From: Chloroflexota bacterium
GTDB lineage: Bacteria; Chloroflexota; UBA11872
Reading direction: 5' to 3'
Assembly: GCA_026708035.1 (NCBI GenBank)
Contig: JAPOVQ010000030.1
Location: forward strand, 124,001 to 188,000
DNA: 64,000 nt
In this document: positions 26,472 to 36,700 of the stretch, one piece after another
Position numbering within the stretch: the stretch's first letter is position 1
How the letters are laid out: every line of letters begins with the position of its first letter
Made by a program: the position numbers and the translations under genes
Notes under the pieces: generated by a model
Told to the model about the DNA's origin: nothing
Databases searched by the model: none
The model's input: only the letters and a program-made list of their open reading frames with translations

Positions 26472-26894
26472 TCAGTCCTCGTCCGCCGTCAGGTCCTTAT
26501 GCGAAATCGGCGGCGATCCGGGAACGCAGCTCCAAGGTTCGCGTTGATCCTCGCTGCCGTCCGCTCGGGTGATTTGCCAGCCGGCGCTCATGGGCTCGAT
26601 GTCGCTGCAATGCTGGATCTTGGCCGTCCGGATGCACTTGCCGTCGAGGACGTAGCTGGTGGCGGATGCGACCTTGTGCATGGTTCCGTCGGCCGAGATG
26701 CGGTCCATGGCGAACATGCCCATCTGGATGTGAGTGTCCAGCTCGTCGTCGAACGGTCGCCCGTAGACCGCCTCCGCCTCGGCGACGTCGTACTGCAAGA
26801 CCTGTTCGACGGTGTGTCCCTCTACCACGACGTGAATCCAGCGCACGTTGACGCCCCGGATCTGGCCGGTTTGTTCGGTGACCCTTGCGGTCAT
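26472..26894 (-). CDS. Conserved-looking hypothetical protein
   Basis: About 140 residues from the ATG at 26894, which has GGAAAGG about ten bases ahead; the frame stays open to 26963. The sequence has good coding character (VRWIHVVVEGHTVEQVLQYD, DELDTHIQMGMF) but no motif I recognise and no signal or membrane segment. It lies just downstream of the nuclease-helicase gene on the same strand, with a gap of under 80 bases, so they may be cotranscribed. Confidence 0.6.
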   Translation of the reverse strand: MTARVTEQTGQIRGVNVRWIHVVVEGHTVEQVLQYDVAEAEAVYGRPFDDELDTHIQMGMFAMDRISADGTMHKVASATSYVLDGKCIRTAKIQHCSDIEPMSAGWQITRADGSEDQREPWSCVPGSPPISHKDLTADED

Positions 26895-26970
26895 GACAAC
26901 TGGCCTTTCCGGCAGCCCGCCGGTCTTGGCCGCGAACGCCCGGCATCGGAGTGAATCGAGCAACCGGCCA

Positions 26971-29900
26971 CTAGGGCAGTCTCAGCGAGTCTTGTATTTC
27001 ATCGCTCGCCATCTCGAACAGCCGCGCCAGGGCGTTGGCCAGGTGCATCTGACGGGGCGTGCGGCAGCGCACGGCCAGCAGGCCCGGACTGGCCACGACC
27101 ACTGCGAGGCACTTGGCCCGGCTGGTGGCGACGTTGAGGCGGTTGAGGCTGTAGAGAAACTCCATGCCGCGCGGGGCCTCCTCCGCTGAGCTCGTCGCCA
27201 TCGAGTAAATGGCGATCGGCGCTTCCTGGCCCTGGAACTTATCGACCGTGCCGATGCGCAACGTGCGGAGCTCGGGGCGGGACTCGAGCGCGCGGATCTG
27301 CCGGTTGTAGGGCGTGATGATGAGCACGTCTTCTTCAGTCAGCGTGTGAGTCGCTCCCTCGGCATCGGTCCAGGCGGGGCGCGACCGGAGCAACCGGTCG
27401 ACGCTTTCGGCAATGGCCGCCGCCTCTTCCTCCGAGTCGCTGACGCGGCGCTCATGCTCCACCTCCACGAAGCGCAGCCCCGTGCCGCGGAACGGCGGCG
27501 AACCGGCCAGGTCCAGGTTCTCGCGACCGTCGTGCGAGCGCAGGCTGTCCTCGTAGAAGACCTCCGAGGTGAAGTCGCAGATGCTGGGATGCAGGCGCCA
27601 GGTGCCGTCGAGAAACAGCCCGAATTGCTCGGGCATGACCCGGGCGCCATCGAGTACGTGGGCCAGCACCGACCGCTCCGCGCCCGGTGGGTGCACGCCC
27701 TGCAGCGGCTGATCCAGCTGCTGTGGATCGCCCAGCAGCACCAGGCTGTCGGCGCAACGCGCCGAGGCCAAGGCGTCGGCCAGCGACATTTGTCCGGCCT
27801 CATCGATGCAGAGCACGTCGACCAGGCCCTCGGCTTCCGCGCGCGCCCAGAGCCAGGAGGTCCCGCCGACAACGTCAAGCGATCCCGTGGCGAGCGCTCT
27901 GCACGCGGCCCCGGTGTTCGCGAGGGGCTGCGCATCGGCGAATTCAGGCTCGGATGACCGAAATCGGGTCCGCTGGCCGATCCTGACAGGGACGCCGCGC
28001 TCGGCCGCCACCCGCGCCGTTTTCTCCAGCAACTCGCCGATGACCTTGTGGCTGTTGGCCGTCACGCCCACGCGTTTCCCGGCTGCCACCAGGTCCACGA
28101 TCATCTCGGCGCCAACCGTGCTCTTGCCGGATCCTGGCGGCCCCTGGATCGCCAGGTAGCTCTCGTCCAGCGTCAGGACCAGCCGCCGGGCCGCGTCCTG
28201 GGCGTCTTCGCCGTCACCCGCCAGCGGCGCTCCCTCAGCCTGTCCAAGCCGTGGTGGACGCCGTAGCAACAAGTCGCGCGCCGCCCGATAAGGCGCGGGA
28301 GCGTCGATGCCGAGATCGATCACCCAGGCTGCCAGATTCCACAAGCTCGGCGGTTTTGGCCCTGGATCGACATATTCGTAGGGGATCAGCGATGTCATTA
28401 CGGGCGTCGCGCGGCTCGACGCCACCCTTAGTTCAATCACGCGGGCATGATCGTCCACGGCGACCACTTCCCCGACCGGCACCCCGTGCTGATCGTGCGG
28501 ACGGTCGCCGACCTCAAACTTGTGGTCCTGCGGCGGGAAGCGAAAGCGGTAGATCGTAGACCGCGACCGCGGCCGGGGATCGGCCCGGCTGCCCGCGTAG
28601 CTGAGCTGGCCCAGCGCATCGGACTCGTCCACGCGTTCTTCGTCGGTGACTACGTCCCGCAGGTGGAAATAGCGCCACCAGAACGCCTTGTCCTCGCGCC
28701 GGTGCCAGTCGAGCAGTTGCGCCAGCAGCCACCGCCCGCGTTGGGCCGGATCTTCGAGCGTCCTGCCGTCCGTCAGGTCCACGGGCAAGTCCGCAGTGAG
28801 CTCGGCCACGAGTTCCTGCACCGCCTGTTGCACGTCCGAGTCCTCGGTCTCCTCCACCGGCATGTCCATGGGACGCGGCGGGGCCTCGGCGCCAACCTCG
28901 TTCACCAGCGCGGCGCGCTGCCCTTCCAGCCACTCGCGCAGGTGGTAGGTGGACAGGCAGTCGTCACGGTTATAGGCCCTGATCTGCTCCAGCAGCCCGT
29001 CCCGATCAGTCTCTTCGCCGGGCTCGAGCCAGTGCTCGAACTCCACGATGCTTTCGCCCGCGTCGCGCAGGTCGACTTCCCGTTTGAACCCGTAGAGCGG
29101 CTCCAGACGCTTGATGGAGTAGCTCTCGACGGACGCCCGGATGCCCTGCCGCACCACGCGATAGAGGTCGACGAACACCTTCCCCCGCAGGAGCTGGTCC
29201 ACGTGCGCCTCGCGGGTGGCGTAGCGCCCCGCCAGCCGCTTCATGGCGCCGGTTTCATAGGGTGCGTAGTGATAGACGTGCATGCCGGGGTGATCGGCCC
29301 ATCGGTCCATGATGAGGTCAACGCAATCCTCGAACGCCTGCCGTTCGGCCGCCGGCGTCACCGTGCCGTCCGCAATCGACCAGAACGCGTGGAACGTTGG
29401 ATCGCCCGCGGCGTCGGGCCATCCCGGCTCGATGACGCCGAAGAGGTAGTCGACACCGTCGATCTCCTCGGAGCCGAAGAAGGGATCGCCCTCCAGGTCC
29501 AGGAACAGGTCCCCCGGCGACGGCTCCGGCAGCGCCCAGAGACCGCGGTCCGGCACCAGCGTGCCGTCGCGGTCGCGTTCGGGCGGGATGCGTTCGGAGA
29601 TGACGCGCCCGTCGCCGCGAACTTGAATGGCCGCCTGGGCCTGCGCCCGTTCCAGCGACTCCGGGCTAACGCCGTCCAGCCGGTCCGGCAGCGGCGGCGA
29701 GGGGTTGGCCAGCCCGCGTCGAGTGGTGACGTCGATGGCGTGAAGCGCGCGCCGCTGGCGGGAGGTCAGGTTGGCCACCAGCGCCAGGTCGTCCTCCTGA
29801 CGCCATTGGTCACGGCATGTCTGGCTCCAGCGGCAGAAGTCGCAATGACCGACAGGCTCGGGCTTCGAGACGACCGGAACCGCCGGTTCAAGCTCGTCCA

Positions 29901-30516
29901 GCATCGCTTCGAACTCGCGGGCGACCAGGCGGCCGTAGGCCGCGAAGTCGGCCACCCGCAGGCTTTCTGTTCGCCGCGCAACGCCGCCCAGCGCCAGGTG
30001 CATCCGCTCCGGCTGCCGCCCCTGCATCGCGCCCAGCAGGTTGGAGTACATACCGATCTGGAGCACGGCCGGAGCCGTTGGATGGCGCGCCAGCTTCGTG
30101 TCCCAGACTTCGTAGCTCCACGACCCGAGGTCGCTCGGCGTTTCCACGCGCCGCAAGAAGTCGGCATACCCCAGTCGCCGGTCGCCGAGCAGCACGGCCT
30201 GGTAGATCACGTCGACGCCGTCACGCATCGCTCGCAGCGTGGCGTTGTGCTGAGGTCCAACGGCCGCGGAACCCGAAACGGTATCGGGCGGTCGGATTTC
30301 CTCGATCCTGAGACTCTGGGCCCGCAGCCCTTCGAGGAAACGCTCCTCGTACTCGCGGCCCCGCCGGGCCATGCGGTCGAGCACCGGGTCGTCCTGAAAC
30401 GGGCGTTTGAGATGGCGCAGCGCCGCCGCCCGCTCTAGGTTCGCCAGGTGCCGGCACTCCAGAAACGCCACCAGATCGGTGGCCGAGTAGACCAGGCGGT
30501 CGTCAATCAGTTGCAT
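26971..30516 (-). CDS. TM0106-type RecB-like nuclease fused to a DNA2/UPF1-like helicase
   Basis: About 1181 residues from the ATG at 30516. The N-terminus (SATDLVAFLECRHLANLERAA) is a RecB-family nuclease start, with a Cys cluster near residue 220 (HCDFCRWSQTC) that could hold an Fe-S cluster. A second region (LFLDLEGDPFFG near 340, YHYAPYETGAMKRL, YNRDDCLSTYHLREWL near 520) looks like an RNase H-like exonuclease. The C-terminal half is a superfamily 1 helicase: Walker A IQGPPGSGKST near 790, DEAGQMS near 905, and GTVDKFQGQEAPI and LNVATSRAK in the last part. It probably processes DNA ends or foreign nucleic acid. The role is inferred. Confidence 0.85.
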   Translation of the reverse strand: MQLIDDRLVYSATDLVAFLECRHLANLERAAALRHLKRPFQDDPVLDRMARRGREYEERFLEGLRAQSLRIEEIRPPDTVSGSAAVGPQHNATLRAMRDGVDVIYQAVLLGDRRLGYADFLRRVETPSDLGSWSYEVWDTKLARHPTAPAVLQIGMYSNLLGAMQGRQPERMHLALGGVARRTESLRVADFAAYGRLVAREFEAMLDELEPAVPVVSKPEPVGHCDFCRWSQTCRDQWRQEDDLALVANLTSRQRRALHAIDVTTRRGLANPSPPLPDRLDGVSPESLERAQAQAAIQVRGDGRVISERIPPERDRDGTLVPDRGLWALPEPSPGDLFLDLEGDPFFGSEEIDGVDYLFGVIEPGWPDAAGDPTFHAFWSIADGTVTPAAERQAFEDCVDLIMDRWADHPGMHVYHYAPYETGAMKRLAGRYATREAHVDQLLRGKVFVDLYRVVRQGIRASVESYSIKRLEPLYGFKREVDLRDAGESIVEFEHWLEPGEETDRDGLLEQIRAYNRDDCLSTYHLREWLEGQRAALVNEVGAEAPPRPMDMPVEETEDSDVQQAVQELVAELTADLPVDLTDGRTLEDPAQRGRWLLAQLLDWHRREDKAFWWRYFHLRDVVTDEERVDESDALGQLSYAGSRADPRPRSRSTIYRFRFPPQDHKFEVGDRPHDQHGVPVGEVVAVDDHARVIELRVASSRATPVMTSLIPYEYVDPGPKPPSLWNLAAWVIDLGIDAPAPYRAARDLLLRRPPRLGQAEGAPLAGDGEDAQDAARRLVLTLDESYLAIQGPPGSGKSTVGAEMIVDLVAAGKRVGVTANSHKVIGELLEKTARVAAERGVPVRIGQRTRFRSSEPEFADAQPLANTGAACRALATGSLDVVGGTSWLWARAEAEGLVDVLCIDEAGQMSLADALASARCADSLVLLGDPQQLDQPLQGVHPPGAERSVLAHVLDGARVMPEQFGLFLDGTWRLHPSICDFTSEVFYEDSLRSHDGRENLDLAGSPPFRGTGLRFVEVEHERRVSDSEEEAAAIAESVDRLLRSRPAWTDAEGATHTLTEEDVLIITPYNRQIRALESRPELRTLRIGTVDKFQGQEAPIAIYSMATSSAEEAPRGMEFLYSLNRLNVATSRAKCLAVVVASPGLLAVRCRTPRQMHLANALARLFEMASDEIQDSLRLP

Positions 30517-30767
30517 CGCGGATTCACCAGCCCGTCCCGTGGCCGCCGGCTGGGCGACGGCCACACGTGCGATCAGCGCGAGCGCCCCGTCAACATACTT
30601 CGCCAGACGCAAGCGGCGAAACCCTCATCTCAACCGGTGAAGAGGGCGCGCGTGGGGCTTTGCACAGTGGCTGAACACGCATTGGGCTCGAGCGGCCGGT
30701 GGCGCTTGCAGCGTAGTCGGTCCGTCATCGATAGTTCTCGGGCCTAGCTGATCGTGAAGGCCCATTC

Positions 30768-31988
30768 ATGCCAGCCATGCTCGCGTGGCTCGATCATTCC
30801 GAGGCTGAACAGCGAAGAGCCCGCGAGATCATCAAGTTTTTCATGCAGCCCGAGAGTCGCGACGAGCTGGGCATCGGCGGGATTCGCGATGCGCTTAGCA
30901 ACACGCTGTTTCCCGGGACCTCGATGCTGCTCACGCGCGCCCGATACCTCCTATTCATTCCCTGGCTGTATCGCGAGGGCGCGCGTCGCGGACACAGCGG
31001 CACGAAGCTCACCCAGTGGGTCGAGTGGAATGAACGTCAGCTCATCGGCGCGCTGCGCAACGGCGGCGATCACGAGGGCTTGATCGGTCGCTACTTTGGC
31101 CCAGCTGTCCGAGACCTCCCCTCCGGCATCTATTGGAACACCCTGCGACGCTTCGGGATATTGCGCCGCGAAGTGACGCCGGGCCAGGTCGTGGGCCTGC
31201 CGCAGCACACACGCCTAGCGGACGACGCCACCGAGTTTCTCGGGCACTCCAACGCCCTCTGGGCGCCCACGCTGCCCCAGCCTCCGGCTCGATTCTTCAA
31301 CTTCGAGCGATGCGACTTCGCCCTCACCCGCGACGAGGCGACCTGGCTCGCCGAGCAGATCGTCAATGCCGTGCCCGAGACCCTGCTCGAATTCCTGGTC
31401 GCCCGTCGGAGCCGCATTTCGGACAGCAGCAGGTACGCCTGGGAGGATCCGGACGCTGATGCGGTGAGCGGTCGCGTCCGCGACGCACTTGACGAAGCGC
31501 GCCGCTTCGCCCTGTCCATGCACGGGGCCGCGCTGCTCTACAACGTGCTCCTCGCCGAGCGCGCCGAGAATCTCGGGCTCTCCAAGTTCGATGGTCGTCG
31601 GGAGGAGTTTGTCGCCGAGCTTGACGCGTGGCGTGCCGAGCACGACGACAGCGACATCGGCGACTGGGATCTGAACGGGCTGTGGGCGCTGGTTGCAGCG
31701 AGAGGCAATCCCGCCGCGGCGCTCACGCGGTCATTCGTGTCCGACTGGGTTGGCCTGGCGCGCGGCACGCGCGGCGCGGGGCTCGCGGACGATGGCAACG
31801 CGCGGGCGTTGATTTGGAAACGGGAACAGCAGCACAAGCGCGGTCAGGCGCGGCTCAGCAATGACCGGCTCATGCGCCAGTGGGGCGGCGCCTCTGGGTC
31901 CTGGCGTCTGACCTTCCGCTGGCGAGTCGTGGCGCGACTCCTCAATGACATGGCCGACGGGCGGGAGAGAAGTGGTGCTGGCGCCTGA
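30768..31988 (+). CDS. DUF6361 family protein, first gene of a three-gene operon
   Basis: A 406-residue protein. The N-terminus matches the DUF6361 pattern as I know it: WLDHSEAEQRRAREIIKFF, DELGIGGIRDALSNTLFPGTS and RARYLLFIPWLYRE. No catalytic motif is evident; the protein is rich in Arg and Trp and looks soluble. Its stop lies inside the start of the next gene (17-base overlap if GTG 31972 is used), so the products are likely made together. DUF6361 genes commonly sit next to PLD-like nucleases and helicases; the function is unknown. Confidence 0.85.
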   Translation: MPAMLAWLDHSEAEQRRAREIIKFFMQPESRDELGIGGIRDALSNTLFPGTSMLLTRARYLLFIPWLYREGARRGHSGTKLTQWVEWNERQLIGALRNGGDHEGLIGRYFGPAVRDLPSGIYWNTLRRFGILRREVTPGQVVGLPQHTRLADDATEFLGHSNALWAPTLPQPPARFFNFERCDFALTRDEATWLAEQIVNAVPETLLEFLVARRSRISDSSRYAWEDPDADAVSGRVRDALDEARRFALSMHGAALLYNVLLAERAENLGLSKFDGRREEFVAELDAWRAEHDDSDIGDWDLNGLWALVAARGNPAAALTRSFVSDWVGLARGTRGAGLADDGNARALIWKREQQHKRGQARLSNDRLMRQWGGASGSWRLTFRWRVVARLLNDMADGRERSGAGA

Positions 31989-33777
31989 TAGCCGCGAACT
32001 CTTGCTCGACGCCCTGCGACCGCCCCCGCGGCACTCCCTGGATCACGCGGTCGCGACAACGTTCACTCTCGATCTCGAAGTTGCCCTCATGGTCCCGCTC
32101 GCGTTCGCGGGCTTTCAATTCGACGAGCAGTCGGATCCCGTCGAGATCATGCAGGCGCTGCGCGCGATGAGCGGCCGCATGGACATCTTCTGCCAGGCTG
32201 GCGCCATCCACGCCGGGAAGTGGCCGTCCGACCTGGTGGCTCTGCTCGAGAGCAGCATCCACGCGGCGGCGCCCCCTCGGCGAGGCCACATCTTTCATCC
32301 GAAGACCTGGGTGCTCCGATTCCGCGGTCCGACCCAGGAGCTGTCGTACCGGCTCCTGGTGCTCTCCCGCAACCTCACGACGAGTCGCAATTGGGACACC
32401 ATCCTCCGGCTTGACGGGCAGCCGCGGCAGCGAACCAGCGCCAACAGCGAATCCCTTGCGCGGTTCGTTCGCGCGCTGCCCGAGCTGGCCATCTTGCCGA
32501 TTTTGCCGGACCGACGCGAGTTGCTCGATGCTTTCGCCGACGAATTGGTGCGGGTTGAATGGGAGTTGCCGTCGGGCGTGCGCGAGGCCCACTTCCACCC
32601 CATCGGACTTCGGAACGCGCCCCCGTTTCCGGTTGAGGAGCACTTCAGCGGCTATCGAAGACTCGCGATCTCGCCGTTCCTCGGCGCCGGTGCGCTACGG
32701 CGGATCTTGCGGCCCAGGGCCGGACAGACGTCCATTCTCGTCTCGTGCGGCGAGGAGCTCAATGCCCTCCCCTCGGATGCGCTCGAACACGTGGATGTCT
32801 ACGAGATCGATCCGACGGCGAGTCTTTCCGGGGATGATGTCGAGGACGACGGGTTCCAGACCTTGTCGACCAACCTGCACGCCAAGCTCTTCGTGGTGGA
32901 GCGCGCCCGGCTGGCGCATCTCTTCGTCGGCTCCGCCAATGCGACCCACGCCGGCCTCAGCGACAACGTCGAGTTCCTCTGTGAACTCGTCGGATCGGTT
33001 GCGAAGTTCGGGGTCAATGCGATTGTGGGTGACGACGCGCCGTTTCGCGCCATGCTGATGCCCTACGTGGCCTCCGCCGCGGCGGAAGGCGACGAAGCCG
33101 GCGAGGCCGAACGGGGGCTCACGGATCTGCTGTTTGGCATCGCATCCCGCGTTGGCTTTCGCACCACCGTCACGAAAGAGGACGACGGATGGGTTGCCCG
33201 GATTACCGCCAATGGCTTGCTGCCGCCGATACCCGAGGACTCCAGGCTCACCATCGCTCCCCACAACCGCGACGACGAGGCTTTTCCAATCGCTCCCGCC
33301 GAGCCGGTTGACGTCGAACTGCCGCCCCGCGAGCTCGCGGATATCACCGCGTTTCTTCGGCTCACGGCTAGCCGGACGGTCGAGGGCAAGCCGCTGCAAT
33401 GCTCGGCCGTGGTCTGTTCGCGGCTCCACGGTGCGCCGGACGAGCGCTTCCAGACCATCCTGGCCCGGCAGATCGACACGCCGGAGAAGTTCATGCGGCT
33501 ACTCGCCCTGCTCATCGGCTTCGCTGCGGACGGTGGCGTTCCCATCGCCGCGACGGGCGATGGACAGGGGAGTTGGTCGGCCGGCGCCGCACAGGGCGTC
33601 CTGGAATTGCTCGCGCGCGCCCTGTCCGAGAGGCCCGATTCCATCGATCACCTGGAGGAGATTGTCGAGCACCTCCGCCGATCACAATCCGTCCCGTCCG
33701 TCTTGCCTCGAGGCTGGGACGACGTCTGGCTGCCGGCCCTGAAGGCGCGGCGCGCGATGCGCGCAGCGGACCCATGA
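31972..33777 (+). CDS. Phospholipase D-like nuclease domain protein (operon gene 2)
   Basis: About 601 residues. GTG at 31972 has GGGAGA ahead; an ATG at 31945 is in the same frame. Two HKD-like motifs are visible: HPKTWVLRF followed by LSRNLTTSRNWD near residues 110-145, and HAKLFVVE followed by GSANATHAGLSDN near 302-325. In the PLD superfamily such paired motifs form one active site cutting phosphodiester bonds, so this may be a nuclease or lipase. The ATGA overlap at 33774-33777 couples it to the helicase gene. No signal peptide, so it acts in the cytoplasm. Confidence 0.8.
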   Translation: MVLAPDSRELLLDALRPPPRHSLDHAVATTFTLDLEVALMVPLAFAGFQFDEQSDPVEIMQALRAMSGRMDIFCQAGAIHAGKWPSDLVALLESSIHAAAPPRRGHIFHPKTWVLRFRGPTQELSYRLLVLSRNLTTSRNWDTILRLDGQPRQRTSANSESLARFVRALPELAILPILPDRRELLDAFADELVRVEWELPSGVREAHFHPIGLRNAPPFPVEEHFSGYRRLAISPFLGAGALRRILRPRAGQTSILVSCGEELNALPSDALEHVDVYEIDPTASLSGDDVEDDGFQTLSTNLHAKLFVVERARLAHLFVGSANATHAGLSDNVEFLCELVGSVAKFGVNAIVGDDAPFRAMLMPYVASAAAEGDEAGEAERGLTDLLFGIASRVGFRTTVTKEDDGWVARITANGLLPPIPEDSRLTIAPHNRDDEAFPIAPAEPVDVELPPRELADITAFLRLTASRTVEGKPLQCSAVVCSRLHGAPDERFQTILARQIDTPEKFMRLLALLIGFAADGGVPIAATGDGQGSWSAGAAQGVLELLARALSERPDSIDHLEEIVEHLRRSQSVPSVLPRGWDDVWLPALKARRAMRAADP

Positions 33778-36700
33778 CGCTCAAGGCCCGTAGTGGCCCG
33801 GCCGGTACGCTGAGCGACTTCCAGCGGGCCACCGCCGAGCATGCGTTCCGGCGGCTCTATCTCGATCAGGACTCGTCGCGACGATTTCTCGTGGCCGACG
33901 AGACGGGGCTGGGCAAGACGCATGTCGCGCGGGAAGTCATCGCCCTGACCCTCGATCACCTTCAGCAGGTCGACGGCGTGCGTCGCATCGACATCGTCTA
34001 CGTGTGCTCCAACGCAGACATCGCCGCTCAGAACATCCGCAAGCTCAACGTGACCGCGTCCGACTCGGAGACCACGACCTTCGCCACGCGGCTGAGTCTG
34101 CTGATCACGCAGCCGGACGTGCTGAAACCGACGACGGGCGGCGAAGGAAAACCGACCACGTTCGTGGCCTTCACACCGGCCACGTCGTTTCAGTTTGGCT
34201 GGCAGATGGGAACGGCCGCGGAGCGCGCCGTGCTCTATGTGCTCCTTCGCAGCCACCTGGGTTTGCGGCGGGCGCGGGCTACGGCGGCGCAGCGGATCTT
34301 CCAAGGATTCGTGGCCAGCCGGCGTCGATTCGTCAAGTCGTACGTCGCGTACGCCCGGGCCAAGCGCTTCGAATCCAGCATCCGCCGGGCGTTCCTGGAG
34401 GAGTTCGACCGGAGCTGCGAGCGGGAGTCGCTCCTCGCGCTGGTCGATGAAGTCGTGGGACGGCGGGCGCTGACCGCTGACCAGCACAAGGCCGCTCGCT
34501 GGATCGTCGGCAGCTTGCGCCGGATGCTCGCGCGAGCCGCGGTGCATGCGCTGGAGCCGGATCTCGTGATCCTGGACGAGTTTCAGCGCTTTCGGGACCT
34601 GCTCGACGTGAAAACCGGCAGCGAAGCGGCCGAATTGGCCAATGACTTGTTCACCCAATCCGACGCGCGTGTGCTGTTGCTCTCGGCAACGCCGTATAAG
34701 CCATTCACCTATGCCGAGGAGACTGCGGAGGGCGGCGGGCACTACGAAGATTTTCTGAAGACACTCCAATTCCTCGCTGCCTGGGACGGGCCGGTGGATC
34801 ACCTTCGCGCCGATCTCGACGCGCTGCGCCAAGCGGCGCTCTCAGGCGAGCCGACGGCGGTGATCCGCGATCGCGTGCAAGTCCAGCTCCGGAGGTGGAT
34901 CGCTCGCACCGAGCGGCCCACGGGCGCCCGCCAGATCACCACGTTGGCGCCGACTCGGGGTCGGTTCGGAGTCCAGGCGGACGATTTCTTGGGCTACGTC
35001 ACGTTGCGGCGGATCGCCGACGCGGTGAAAGCGCCGCTGAGCGTCGAGTACTGGAAGTCGGCCCCCTACTTTCTCAACTTCCTGACCGGCTATCGCGTCG
35101 GAGAGCACGTCCGCGACGCGATGAAAGTTCCGGATCAACGGGCCGGATTGCTGCCGGTGCTTCGCGGCGCGCAGCGGATCGCACGACCCAGCGTTCAGCG
35201 CTTCCAGCCGGTCGAGTGGGCAAATGCTCGAATGCGAGCGCTAGCCGAGGAGACGCTCAGTCCAGGCTGGTGGCAGTTGCTCTGGATGCCGCCCTCCCTG
35301 CCCTATCACCGACTCGGCGGTCCGTACGCGTCGATCGATTCGACCGCGATCACCAAGAAGCTCATTTTCTCGAGCTGGGTCGCCGCTCCTTCGGCCATCG
35401 CCTCCCTCCTGAGCTACGAGGTCCAGCGGCGGATCTTCACGAGGGCCAGGGGATCCGAGATCGAGAACACGCCCGCGGCCCGAGCGGCGATTTCGAGACG
35501 GCTCGACTATCGGATGTATGAGGGCCGGCCCGCCTCGATGTCGGCGCTGGCGTTGTTCTGGCCGCAACCGGCGTTGGCGTCCCGCACCGACCCGCTGGAC
35601 GCTGCGCGTGACCACGCCGAGACGCCGAGCGTGGAGCGTCTCCTCGAGTGGGCCCAGGAGCGCGTGCAACCCGTCGTCGGTCCGGCCGGCCACACGGCTT
35701 CCACGGCGAGCGCTGTCTGGCATTGGTTCGCGCCGACTCACGCCGATCGTGACGGCTCGCTTGCCTCCGCGCTCCTCGGCGCCCACCAGAGCACCTTGAC
35801 TGAGGCACTGGCGGGGGACACTCCGGAGCACCGCGCGCTGGACGCGCATGTGGAGCAAGCACTCACTGCCCTTGACGGCGAGAATCCGGAGTCGGAACGA
35901 CCAGCCGACCTGCTCACGACCAGCGCGCTTCTCGGTTTAGGAGCACCGGGGAACATCGCATGGCGTGCGCTCAACCGGTTGAAGCGGCCGGACGACAGCG
36001 TGACCGAGTTGGGGCAATGGCGCGCAGCGGCAATCCTCGCGTCCGGGCTGCGGAGCGTGTTCGCCCGGCCCGTTTCGATATTGCTGCTCGACAGCCTGTA
36101 CGCGGGCTCCGGCAGCATGCGCGACGACGACGGCATCTATTGGCGCCGGGTGGCTCGCTATTGCATCGACGGGGGTCTCCAAGCGGTCCTCGATGAGTAC
36201 ATCCACCACCTCGCGGGGGAAGCCGGCGTCGCCGCGACCACGGACGAGGGGCTGATCGCGCTCGCCGCAACGGCTCGGCGCGCAATCGCCGTTCGAGAGT
36301 CGGTCTACCGCGCGACCGACATCGACAACTTCGACGGCGAGGGCATTGCGTTCCCGAGCCGGTGTGCGATGCGGTTTGGCAGCGCCCGACAGAGTCAAGA
36401 TGAAGCGAGGCTCCCCGAGGTAAGGGCGGCGTTCAACTCGCCGTTCTGGCCATTTGTTCTCGCGACGACCTCCGTCGGCCAGGAGGGAATCGATTTCCAT
36501 TGGTGGTGTCATTCGGTCGTCCACTGGGACCTGCCTGGAAACCCCGTCGATTTCGAGCAGCGTGAGGGTCGGGTGGACCGCTACAAAGGACATGCCATCC
36601 GCAAGAATGTCGCGGCCGCACACCGATCGGCAGCGCTGGCTCCCGGAGTCAGGGACCCCTGGACCGCAGTCTTCGAAACTGCCTCTGCGGAGAGCGACCA

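Noticed and set aside
28447-30438. Plus-strand frame of 663 codons opposite the nuclease-helicase gene
   Set aside because: Antisense to a gene with clear helicase and nuclease motifs; GC-rich codons leave the opposite frame open.
31945-31971. ATG 31945 as the start of the PLD-like gene
   Set aside because: It overlaps the previous gene by 44 bases and lacks a ribosome-binding site, whereas GTG 31972 has GGGAGA ahead. It cannot be ruled out.
33399-33773. N-terminal extension of the helicase frame upstream of ATG 33774
   Set aside because: It lies wholly inside the PLD-like gene and has low-complexity Arg/Ala content. The ATGA overlap gives a better start.
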